Below, piece by piece: positions 1 through 5,077 of a stretch of 5,077 nt of DNA (position 1 is its first letter; every line of letters starts with the position of its first letter). The notes beneath the pieces were generated by a model that was not told where the DNA came from, did no database searches, and saw nothing but the letters and a program-made list of their open reading frames with translations. The DNA lies in the NCBI GenBank assembly GCA_036741355.1, contig DAINSK010000087.1:1-5077 (forward strand), in the 5' to 3' direction. Origin of the DNA: JBBRGK01 sp036741355. GTDB taxonomy: Bacteria; Chloroflexota; Dehalococcoidia; CAUJGQ01. The position numbers were made by a program, and so were the translations under genes.

Positions 1-39
1 CACGCGTAGGCCGGTCCACCGAGTTGGTTCAAGTGTTAG
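1..39 (+). pseudogene. Frame-disrupted continuation of the solute-binding protein gene
   Basis: These bases appear to belong to the same solute-binding protein gene but cannot be read in its frame: frame 1 meets TAG at 7-9 and 37-39. Pieces of the expected V-G-T-G-P-F-x-L-V-x-Y motif can be assembled across frames: VG in frame 3 (6-11), GP in frame 1 (13-18), and ELVQ in frame 3 (21-32), followed by PDRLLV in frame 1. About two missing bases near 12, one missing near 19 and one extra near 33-39 would restore it. So many small indels in 40 bases at the edge of the sequence look more like poor end quality than gene decay, but decay is possible. Confidence 0.45.
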
Positions 40-981
40 CCGGACAGGCTCCTAGTGCGGAACCCAGATTTCTTCCGCCCCGGTCTACCCTACCTCGACG
101 CCGTTGAGATAAAGGTGATAAACGACGCGTCGGCTCGTCTGGCTAATTTCCTCTCCGGTGCAGTCGCGTACCACGAGCTAGCCGGACCACAGGACGTCGA
201 TCAGGTCAAGAAGACCGGCGCGCAAATCACTAAGTATGGCTCCTTCTCGGCCAGCCATAAGGTTTTCAACGTGGCGCCGAATGGTCAGAAGGAGTTCAGA
301 GATGTGCGCGTGCGCCAGGCGTTCGACCTCGCTATTGATCGCGATGTCATTCTGCAAAATGTCGTTCAGGGAGATGGCTTTTGGGGCGGGCCTTGCATTC
401 CCCCCGGCTACGGCGACATGGCATTGTCGCAGGACGAGGTCAAGGGCCTATACAAGCAGGACCTCAAAAAGGCCAAACAGCTCATGACCGCCGCCGGCGT
501 CGACAGCCTTGCCGTGCCGATGGAGTATTCCAACATTGATAATCTCGCCGGTGACGAAATGCCTCTGATGAAGCAAATGCTGGCGCAGATCGGCATCAAT
601 ATCGATCTCAAGCCGGCGGAACGCACGGCCTACTTGCAACATCAAGTCGACGGCAACTTCAAGATCCAGACCATCGGGTCCGGCGCAGGACCCGACCCGG
701 ACAGTCTACTGTTCCCCTACTACCACTCGAAAGGCGGTAAGAACTGGGGCCGCGCTTCTGATCCCGAACTGGACGCACGCATCGAAAAAGAGCGCGGGAT
801 GCTGGATGTCAAGGAGCGCAATGCGTACATCAAGCAGATGACCAAGGACTGGCAGAACTACCTGTACCGCCTGCACACGGTCTACCAGAACCTCTATGTG
901 GCGTGGGCGGGGCCGATTAAGGGCACGTTCGTGCCCAAAGGCGCGGACTGGCAAGGAATGGAAGGAGTATCACTAGGATGA
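40..981 (+). CDS. ABC transporter solute-binding protein, family 5 (SBP_bac_5), C-terminal part, 5' end missing or broken
   Basis: C-terminal two-thirds of an extracytoplasmic solute-binding protein of the DppA/OppA/NikA class, which captures peptides, nickel or other small organic solutes and hands them to an ABC permease. Family landmarks are visible in order: PDRLLVRNPDFFRPGLPYLD (nt 40-99); the FRDVRVRQAF and IDRDVI block (nt 295-351), the usual 'vR+A+..aiDR' signature; a cysteine-bearing PPGYG loop (about nt 394-411); and the WGRASDPELDARIE segment (about nt 745-786) before the C-terminus. The coordinates start where frame 1 opens after a TAG at 37-39. The GTG at 55 lies inside conserved sequence and has no ribosome site, so it is not a real start. 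The signal peptide and N-terminal lobe are absent. Upstream bases 4-39 still encode family-like residues, but in shifting frames. The stop overlaps the crotonase start by four bases. Ligand unknown; family assignment is secure. Confidence 0.88.
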   Translation, partial: PDRLLVRNPDFFRPGLPYLDAVEIKVINDASARLANFLSGAVAYHELAGPQDVDQVKKTGAQITKYGSFSASHKVFNVAPNGQKEFRDVRVRQAFDLAIDRDVILQNVVQGDGFWGGPCIPPGYGDMALSQDEVKGLYKQDLKKAKQLMTAAGVDSLAVPMEYSNIDNLAGDEMPLMKQMLAQIGINIDLKPAERTAYLQHQVDGNFKIQTIGSGAGPDPDSLLFPYYHSKGGKNWGRASDPELDARIEKERGMLDVKERNAYIKQMTKDWQNYLYRLHTVYQNLYVAWAGPIKGTFVPKGADWQGMEGVSLG

Positions 982-1772
982 CCGCAGTAAGCAACGTAAT
1001 TGAATGTCCTGTCGATCAGAATGGTGTCGGCTGGCTCTGGATGAATCGGCCGGATCGTCTCAATGCACTAAACTTCGACCTCATCACTCAGGCGAGCGAA
1101 CAGCTCAAGACGTGGGAGCGAGACCCCAACGTGCGCTGCATCGTGATTAGTGGCCGTGGCAGGGCATTTTGCGCTGGCGACGACGTCAAAGGCATGTCGG
1201 ACGGTTCGCCTGAGTGGGACACGATGGAGTATACCCTGCGACGCGAGGCTGGCTGGGAACGACTCTTCAAGACAATTTACGACCTGCGCAAGCCAGTGAT
1301 CGCCGCGATCAACGGCAATGCTCTCGGCGCAGGCGCATTCATCGCCCTGGCGGCCGACATCCGCATCATGAAGGAAGACGCGCCCTTTGGCTTCGTCTTC
1401 GTCAAGATCGGCATCACCGGCGGCAATGCGCTGGTTACACGCTACGTCGGACTAACGAGGGCTTCGGAAATGGTGTTGACCGGTGAGACGGTCAACGGCA
1501 CCGAAGCCGAACGCATCGGCCTGGTGAATCGCGCGGTGCCGGCGGAAGCGTTTGACGCGGAGGTCGAGGCTTGGGCGCGCAAGCTCGCGGCCGGACCAAC
1601 CCGCGTACTCGGAATCGCTAAACACACCTTGCATCGCGGACTCTATTCCGACAACGAAACCGCGTTTGCAATTAACGCCCTCTCATCGAAGCTGTCGCAG
1701 GAGACTAAGGACTCGACCGAGGGCAAACTCGCATTGCGGGAGCGTAGGCCCGCGGCTTTCACTGGGCAGTGA
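978..1772 (+). CDS. Enoyl-CoA hydratase/isomerase (crotonase) family protein lacking the two hydratase glutamates
   Basis: Cytoplasmic crotonase-fold protein of 264 residues, the usual family length, acting on a CoA thioester. The oxyanion-hole segments are intact: RAFCAGDD (residues 62-69) and NGNALGAG (112-119) leading into ALAADIRI (123-130). The C-terminal helix ends in the common RERRPAAFTG pattern (254-263). Aligned by eye with rat mitochondrial hydratase, the position of Glu144 is Phe121 and that of Glu164 is Phe141 (in FGFVFVKIG, 137-145). Classical syn-hydration of enoyl-CoA is therefore unlikely; isomerase, hydrolase, lyase or another crotonase chemistry is more plausible. The ATG sits in an ATGA overlap with the preceding stop and has AAGGAG (962-967) ten bases upstream, indicating translational coupling. 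Two CoA-transferase genes follow, suggesting that it acts on the thioester they form. The fold call is very secure; the reaction is unknown. Confidence 0.93.
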   Translation: MTAVSNVIECPVDQNGVGWLWMNRPDRLNALNFDLITQASEQLKTWERDPNVRCIVISGRGRAFCAGDDVKGMSDGSPEWDTMEYTLRREAGWERLFKTIYDLRKPVIAAINGNALGAGAFIALAADIRIMKEDAPFGFVFVKIGITGGNALVTRYVGLTRASEMVLTGETVNGTEAERIGLVNRAVPAEAFDAEVEAWARKLAAGPTRVLGIAKHTLHRGLYSDNETAFAINALSSKLSQETKDSTEGKLALRERRPAAFTGQ

Positions 1773-1801
1773 GGTGCCCGCGGACCTCAGCTTTGCAAAC
1801 C

Positions 1802-1807
1802 AGGAGG
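1802..1807 (+). promoter_or_regulatory. Ribosome binding site that decides the GTG start of the first CoA-transferase
   Basis: A perfect AGGAGG lies five bases before GTG 1813 in the 40-base gap after the crotonase stop. The reading frame stays open far upstream into the crotonase gene, but family homology begins only after this GTG (ALDDLRVLDLSGHVAGPYC), so the site and the homology agree on the start. Confidence 0.82.
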
Positions 1808-1812
1808 ACCAC

Positions 1813-2997
1813 GTGGCCGCCCTCGATGACCTTCGCGTGCTGGATCTCTCCGGCCACGTGGCGGGGCCGTACTGCGCTAAAATGTTGGCCGACTTCGGTG
1901 CCGACGTCATTAAGATCGAGCCGCCGGGCGGAGAGTCCGGCCGGCGGCTACCTCCGTTTATTGACGATGTACCTGGACCAGACCGTAGCGCCTTCTTTCT
2001 ATTCCTGAACACGAATAAGCGCAGCGTCACGCTGGACGTAACAACGCCCAGCGGGATGGCGATCCTTCGCCAGCTGATCGAGGACACGGACATTATCGTC
2101 GAATCCTTTCCGCCCGGAATGCTCGACGAACTCGGTCTCGGTTATGAGTCCATGGAAGGCATCCGACCCGGCATCATTCTGACTTCGGTTACACCGTTCG
2201 GTCAGACTGGCCCGTGGCGTGATCTACCAATCAATGACCTCGTCGCCTACGCATGTTCCGGCTGGGCGTCGATAAATGGCTGGCCAAATCGAGAGCCACT
2301 CAAGGCGAGCGGCTATCAGGGCTCCATGCAGGCCGGCCTACTGGCGTTCGTAGCGACGATGAACGCGGTCGTGTATAGAGACCGTAATACCGGTAAGGGT
2401 CAACACGTGGACGTCTCCATCCTTGAGCCACTGCTGGCAACATTTGCCCCGATCGTGCTACAAGCGCAGTACGAGGGGGCACCGCACGGACGGAGAGCAC
2501 CCAATTTCCAGAATGGCCCCGTGCCGGCCAAGGATGGCTATTTTGCCTTGACTCTCAGTCGGGCACACTTTTGGCGCGATGCAATGAATGAATTGGGCCT
2601 ACCGGACCTGGCGTACGATCAGCGCTTCTACGAGTCGAAGTCACGTCGAGAACACGCGCCGCTCGTAGCACCGCTGGTCGAGTCGCGCATTGCTGGCCGG
2701 GAGAAGCAAGAGTTGTTCGAAGCGCTTGGTACGCTGCGCGTCGTCGGGGGCATGGTGTTGACGACCGAGGAGATCTTCGCCGACCGGCATGTGCGAGAGC
2801 GCCGCTTCTTGGTCGAGTCAGACGATGTCGACGGCCGCCGGATATCCTATCCAGGGGCGCCGTTCAAGATGTCCGAAACGCCGTGGCATCTATCGAAAAC
2901 TGCGCCGCGGTTGGGCCAGCACACGGCTGAAGTCTTGGGTGCAATCGGCCTGCAACCTTCCGAACTCAGCAGTCTTGCCACGGCGGCAGTGATTTGA
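1813..2997 (+). CDS. CaiB/BaiF-type (type III) CoA-transferase, first of a tandem pair, catalytic Asp replaced by Ser
   Basis: Cytoplasmic type III acyl-CoA transferase of 394 residues (family usually about 390-410), related to formyl-CoA transferase, CaiB and BaiF, which moves CoA between carboxylic acids. Landmarks: LDDLRVLDLSGHVAGPYC (4-21), MLADFGADVIKIEPP (24-38), NTNKRSVTLD (66-75), ESFPPGMLDELGLGYE (97-112), RPGIILTSVTPFGQTGP (118-134), TGKGQHVDVSILE (193-205), and a C-terminal LGQHTAEVLGAIGL (367-380). The catalytic Asp of the family (Asp169 in formyl-CoA transferase) normally sits in a D-x-x-A-G motif. Here that motif reads S-M-Q-A-G, with Ser171 at the Asp position (nt 2323-2325). 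The glycine-rich loop of formyl-CoA transferase is also not recognisable near 228-242. The start is GTG behind AGGAGG. Its last four bases overlap the next gene, a paralogous CoA-transferase that keeps the Asp, suggesting a heteromeric enzyme. Substrate unknown. Confidence 0.92.
   Translation: MAALDDLRVLDLSGHVAGPYCAKMLADFGADVIKIEPPGGESGRRLPPFIDDVPGPDRSAFFLFLNTNKRSVTLDVTTPSGMAILRQLIEDTDIIVESFPPGMLDELGLGYESMEGIRPGIILTSVTPFGQTGPWRDLPINDLVAYACSGWASINGWPNREPLKASGYQGSMQAGLLAFVATMNAVVYRDRNTGKGQHVDVSILEPLLATFAPIVLQAQYEGAPHGRRAPNFQNGPVPAKDGYFALTLSRAHFWRDAMNELGLPDLAYDQRFYESKSRREHAPLVAPLVESRIAGREKQELFEALGTLRVVGGMVLTTEEIFADRHVRERRFLVESDDVDGRRISYPGAPFKMSETPWHLSKTAPRLGQHTAEVLGAIGLQPSELSSLATAAVI
2994..2997 (+). 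promoter_or_regulatory. TTGA stop/start overlap coupling the two CoA-transferase genes
   Basis: TGA of the first CoA-transferase (2995-2997) overlaps the TTG start of the second (2994-2996). Upstream there is only a weak purine-rich run (GGCGG near 2982-2986). Such four-base overlaps usually allow terminating ribosomes to re-initiate, giving near-equal amounts of both proteins, as expected for subunits of one complex. A TTG start is rarer than ATG or GTG; it is preferred because no other standard start is available before the conserved core. Confidence 0.6.
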
Positions 2998-4400
2998 ACC
3001 GACAGTTAAAACACGAGTCGTCACCAAGCGACGCTGGGCCGATTGACGAGAATATTTCGACAAGACGCGGCGGGCTGAAGACTTCGGACCGTGGCGGCAG
3101 GACATCTAGCGAACGGTCAGGCGCCGTTTCAATCACCGGCGCGGAATCGCGCGGGCCATTAGAGGGCCTGCGTGCCGTCGTATTTACCCAGGCGTGGGCG
3201 GGTACGTTCGCAACGCAGATGCTCTCGCTTATGGGAGCGGAGGTCATCCAGATCGAGGTTCGCTCGCGCCCTGATAACTGGCGCGGTGGATACAGCGCCG
3301 TTGTGCCGCCGGCATTGCGAAGTATCCCGACGGCAATGCATGGCTGGAACTGCAACCCAAATTACAACTCGGTCAACCTGAGCAAGGAGGCTATCACTCT
3401 AGACGTTGCCAGCCCGCAGGGTGCCAGAATGATACGGCAACTGATCGTAACCGCCGATATCGTCGCCGAAAACTTCGCCCCGCGGGTGATGGGCAACTTG
3501 GGTTTAGACTACTCGTCGCTGGTGGAAATCCGGCCGGATATCATCATGTTATCGCTGTCGGCGTACGGGGCTACTGGTCCCTACTCAAACTTCCCAGGGA
3601 TCGGTGGCACAGTCGAGCCGATGGCCGGGATGTCCGCCTTAATGGGATACGAAGACGGCCCCCCGATTAACTCGGGTAATATGGTGCCCGACGCCGTAGC
3701 CGGCAGTTACGGGGCCGCAGCCCTTTTGATCGCGCTTCACTACCGCGAGCGCACGGGTCGCGGGCAGTACATCGATCTGTCGATGCAAGAGGCTAACATG
3801 TGCTTCATCGCCGACGCATTGATGGACTATAGTGCCAATGGCCGCGTGCGTGGGCGCATGGGCAACCATCATCCGACCATCGCGCCGCACAATCTGTACC
3901 CGTGCACCGGGAGCGACCGTTGGATCGCCCTGGCTGCAAGCACGGACGCCGAATTTTCCCGGCTGTGCACCGCTGCTGGACGTCCCGACTGGCTATTGGA
4001 CAAACGTTTCATAGGTGCGGCCGACCGCAAGCGTAACGAAACAGCGCTTGACGAACAGATCGGTGCATGGACCTCGACTCGGGACGCCTTTGAGTTGGAG
4101 GCGGTACTTCATGAGGCCGGCATTACCGCGGGCGCCGTACGCAACGCGGACGATGTGCTCGTATTCGAGCAGCTTCGTGTACGGGGTATGCTCCAACCGA
4201 TAGAGCATCCCGAGGCCGGCATCCACGACCAAGTGACGGTTCCCTGGCGCCTGAGCCGTACACCCGGAACACGGGTTCGGTACTCGCCGCTGTTCGGTGA
4301 GCACAGCCGGGACGTCTTTCGCCGGCTGCTGGCGACGACGGATGAGGAATACGACCAACTCGATGCGTTAGGAATCACCGGCTCTACAGAGCCTGTCTGA
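2994..4400 (+). CDS. CaiB/BaiF-type (type III) CoA-transferase, second of the pair, catalytic Asp present, with N-terminal extension
   Basis: Type III CoA-transferase of 468 residues, longer than the family norm. The core begins at GPLEGLRAVVFTQAWAG (54-70), followed by MGAEVIQIE (80-88), AITLDVASPQGARM (133-146), AENFAPRVMGNLGLDY (158-173), IIMLSLSAYGATGP (183-196), TGRGQYIDLSMQEA (254-267), GNHHPTIAPHNLYPC (290-304) and DRWIALA (308-314). The expected catalytic Asp is Asp233 in V-P-D-A-V-A-G (nt 3690-3692). Residues 1-53 are an uncharacterised, polar stretch rich in Ser, Arg and Gly. The start is TTG in a TTGA overlap with the previous stop. There is no strong ribosome site, and no ATG or GTG occurs in frame before the core, so coupled re-initiation is the best explanation. 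With its Ser-bearing neighbour it may form the active half of a two-subunit enzyme. Family secure; start moderately so; substrate unknown. Confidence 0.92.
   Translation: MNRQLKHESSPSDAGPIDENISTRRGGLKTSDRGGRTSSERSGAVSITGAESRGPLEGLRAVVFTQAWAGTFATQMLSLMGAEVIQIEVRSRPDNWRGGYSAVVPPALRSIPTAMHGWNCNPNYNSVNLSKEAITLDVASPQGARMIRQLIVTADIVAENFAPRVMGNLGLDYSSLVEIRPDIIMLSLSAYGATGPYSNFPGIGGTVEPMAGMSALMGYEDGPPINSGNMVPDAVAGSYGAAALLIALHYRERTGRGQYIDLSMQEANMCFIADALMDYSANGRVRGRMGNHHPTIAPHNLYPCTGSDRWIALAASTDAEFSRLCTAAGRPDWLLDKRFIGAADRKRNETALDEQIGAWTSTRDAFELEAVLHEAGITAGAVRNADDVLVFEQLRVRGMLQPIEHPEAGIHDQVTVPWRLSRTPGTRVRYSPLFGEHSRDVFRRLLATTDEEYDQLDALGITGSTEPV
4380..4393. repeat. Short perfect inverted repeat at the end of the operon
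   Basis: GGCTCT and AGAGCC are separated by two bases. As RNA this would form about a five-base-pair stem with a TACA loop. It lies in the last codons of the second CoA-transferase, just before its stop, and has no T-run behind it. It could slow ribosomes or protect the 3' end, but may be chance. Confidence 0.3.
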
Positions 4401-4459
4401 CGTGTGCATTCGTTGTTGATCGCCGTTGGCTGCCCGCGCGTGAGTGGTGTATCTCTACA

Positions 4460-4676
4460 CTACCTCTGGGCCGGAAGCGGCCCATATACCAGCCTGCTGC
4501 AGTACGGACATAGCTCGGCGCCTGCGCGTGGGGCCGTTCCATTCGAGGCGCTTGCCGTTGACGAGTTCACCATCATCGCTCCGATATGCGTGGCCATGGA
4601 CTTTCGGACAAACCTGAACATGGGTTTGCCCGGCGCCCATGATGAGCGCGACCTCGCCATCGACACGTCCTGCCAT
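4460..4676 (-). pseudogene. Short-chain dehydrogenase/reductase (SDR) remnant with internal deletion and frameshift
   Basis: On the minus strand, ATG at 4676-4674 opens MAGRVDGEVALIMGAGQT, a close match to the N-terminus of SDR oxidoreductases (first beta strand and start of the NAD(P)-binding glycine motif), preceded by AGGAG at an ideal distance. The rest of that frame to the stop near 4455 does not look like an SDR. In the neighbouring minus frame (about 4618-4463) the family's catalytic region can be recognised: a VNSSTAS stretch like the beta-5 strand and catalytic Ser, then NGTAPRAGAE and a worn YCSR in place of YxxSK. The roughly 100 residues that normally lie between are missing. This looks like a gene decayed by deletion plus indels, with no intact catalytic Tyr-Lys pair. 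A faint trace (A-A-N-G, then I-N-N-E-C in a shifted frame, about 4410-4440) may be the later GIRVN region. The assignment is by eye; start and family are fairly convincing, the deletion model less so. Confidence 0.55.
4467..4484. terminator. Hairpin downstream of the operon, possible terminator without T-run
   Basis: TGGGCCG and CGGCCCA form a perfect seven-base-pair, GC-rich stem around a GAAG tetraloop, 66 bases after the second CoA-transferase stop. No T-run follows, so it is not a classical intrinsic terminator. It could end or stabilise the operon transcript. It also lies within the degraded SDR sequence, so it may be only a local palindrome. Confidence 0.3.
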
Positions 4677-4683
4677 CGTCTCG

Positions 4684-4688
4684 CTCCT
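4684..4688 (-). promoter_or_regulatory. Preserved ribosome binding site of the SDR remnant
   Basis: Read on the minus strand this is AGGAG, seven bases before the ATG at 4676. Its intact spacing supports a once-functional minus-strand start here, even though the reading frame behind it is broken. Confidence 0.55.
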
Positions 4689-4703
4689 AATCGCCGCACC
4701 CGA

Positions 4704-4709
4704 ATTATG
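4704..4709 (-). promoter_or_regulatory. Possible -10 element for the minus-strand SDR remnant
   Basis: CATAAT on the minus strand matches five of six bases of TATAAT. Transcription from it would begin about ten bases before the AGGAG site. No convincing -35 hexamer stands at the right distance, so support is weak. Confidence 0.25.
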
Positions 4710-4842
4710 GGGCCGGCGCGGCCAAGCGTACCACTTGCGAACAGGACGTGAGGGCTGGGTCGCGCGGCCTCTCGATGGTGTGCTTGCGACGGAATGGGAG
4801 CCGTTGGCATGCCGCGCTCATCGCCCCCCAGCCGGCGCGCCG

Positions 4843-4851
4843 TGCGATAAT
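4843..4851 (+). promoter_or_regulatory. Extended -10 promoter candidate for the DUF5678-like gene
   Basis: TGC-GATAAT matches the TGn extended -10 form with five of six -10 bases. Transcription would start near 4858, giving a short leader of about 25 bases that contains the AGGAAG ribosome site (4868-4873). No good -35 is present, which extended -10 promoters can tolerate. Confidence 0.4.
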
Positions 4852-4883
4852 ACAGGCGCCACGAAAGAGGAAGTGAGCAGCCG

Positions 4884-5077
4884 ATGACAGAGCGGCCGAA
4901 GGAACTGGACCAGGTCAGAACCGACCGCCTGTACTACCAGCAGCACTATCAGGAGCTGCTGCGCCAGCATCCCGAGCAGTGGGTCGCGATTTATCACCAC
5001 CAGCTGGTGGGCGCCGACGCTGACTTGGATGCCCTGTTAGGAGGGCTCAAGGAGACAGGGGTGCCGGCGACGCACGC
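4884..5077 (+). CDS. DUF5678-like small protein, 3' end cut by the window
   Basis: The first 64 residues of a small soluble protein without signal peptide or membrane segment. The N-terminal part is charged and probably helical, with Gln, Tyr and His (DRLYYQQHYQELLRQHPEQ, residues 14-32). It leads into the pattern WVAIYHHQLVGADADLDALL (33-52), then LKETGVPATH. This W-V-A-(x)-(x)-(x)-(x)-x-V-G-x-D-x-D-L-x-x-L-L layout is typical of DUF5678, a domain of about 50 residues with no established function, often beside small aspartyl-protease-like genes. The ATG is supported by AGGAAG ten bases upstream and an extended -10 behind it. It is transcribed apart from the CoA-transferase operon, so a link to that pathway is not implied. 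Family call by pattern; the remaining residues and the stop lie beyond the window. Confidence 0.72.
   Translation, partial: MTERPKELDQVRTDRLYYQQHYQELLRQHPEQWVAIYHHQLVGADADLDALLGGLKETGVPATH

Larger units (their letters stand above)
4677..4883. other. Divergent intergenic region
   Basis: No coding region is convincing here. Open frames on both strands are GC-rich and match no family I recognise. The region holds the minus-strand signals of the SDR remnant on its left, and on its right a plus-strand extended -10 and ribosome site for the small gene. It also contains two palindromes, GGCATGCC (4806-4813) and CGGCGCGCCG (4833-4842); the second ends just before the extended -10, where a repressor or activator could bind. 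No tRNA, riboswitch or CRISPR repeat is seen. Confidence 0.5.

Noticed and set aside
1552..1812. Upstream extension of the first CoA-transferase reading frame inside the crotonase gene
   Set aside because: It overlaps a clear crotonase C-terminus in another frame, shows no family similarity, and a perfect AGGAGG with GTG lies at 1802-1815.
1773..1812. Possible promoter or terminator in the gap between crotonase and first CoA-transferase
   Set aside because: Only 40 bases, no hairpin with T-run and no credible -10/-35 pair; it fits an internal operon spacer.
1683..2093. Minus-strand open frame of 136 codons across the crotonase/CoA-transferase junction
   Set aside because: It lies opposite well-conserved coding sequence; Ser/Arg-rich composition is typical of an antisense shadow in GC-rich DNA.
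2966..3355. Minus-strand open frame of 129 codons opposite the N-terminal extension of the second CoA-transferase
   Set aside because: Considered as an alternative explanation for the extension, but it has no family resemblance and continues opposite the conserved core.
4404..4751. Plus-strand open frame of 115 codons after the operon
   Set aside because: No recognisable family and no ribosome site; it runs antisense to the SDR remnant, whose minus-strand reading matches a known family.
4818..5000. Minus-strand open frame opposite the DUF5678-like gene
   Set aside because: The plus-strand frame has promoter, ribosome site and domain pattern; the minus frame has a hydrophobic run but no start signal or family match.
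1..5077. CRISPR array, tRNA, rRNA, insertion sequence or phage-type system
   Set aside because: No regularly spaced repeats, cloverleaf, transposase motif or terminal inverted repeats were seen on either strand.

Overview
This is a GC-rich (roughly 60 %) bacterial fragment. It carries the 3' end of a transport and acyl-CoA operon, a decayed gene on the opposite strand, and the start of a small conserved gene. A lipoprotein-type solute-binding protein, type III CoA-transferases, a crotonase, a short-chain dehydrogenase (SDR) relic and a DUF5678-like protein together fit a free-living soil, sediment or water bacterium (for example Proteobacteria, Chloroflexota, Actinomycetota or an uncultured relative). 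The sequence does not fix the phylum. Disrupted reading frames in the first 40 bases and a gene cut at the right end suggest a whole short contig.

Layout, left to right. (1) 1-981 (+): the C-terminal two-thirds of a family 5 ABC-transporter solute-binding protein, with its frame broken near the left edge. (2) 978-1772 (+): a crotonase-fold protein, joined to (1) by an ATGA stop/start overlap. (3) 1813-2997 (+): a CaiB/BaiF-type (type III) CoA-transferase, started by GTG behind a perfect AGGAGG. (4) 2994-4400 (+): a second type III CoA-transferase, joined to (3) by a TTGA overlap and carrying an unusual N-terminal extension of about 53 residues. (5) 4460-4676 (-): a probable SDR pseudogene that keeps its ribosome site and start but has lost much of its interior. 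(6) 4677-4883: a divergent regulatory gap. (7) 4884-5077 (+): the start of a small DUF5678-like protein, cut by the window end.

Genes 1-4 look like one transcript. The simplest reading is uptake of an organic acid or similar small molecule by the binding protein (permeases must lie outside the window), activation to a CoA thioester by the CoA-transferase pair, and conversion by the crotonase. Two details stand out. The first CoA-transferase has Ser where the family's catalytic Asp is expected, while the second keeps Asp, so the two could form one heteromeric enzyme. The crotonase has Phe at both positions of the hydratase glutamates, so it is probably not a classical enoyl-CoA hydratase. The substrate cannot be read from the sequence.
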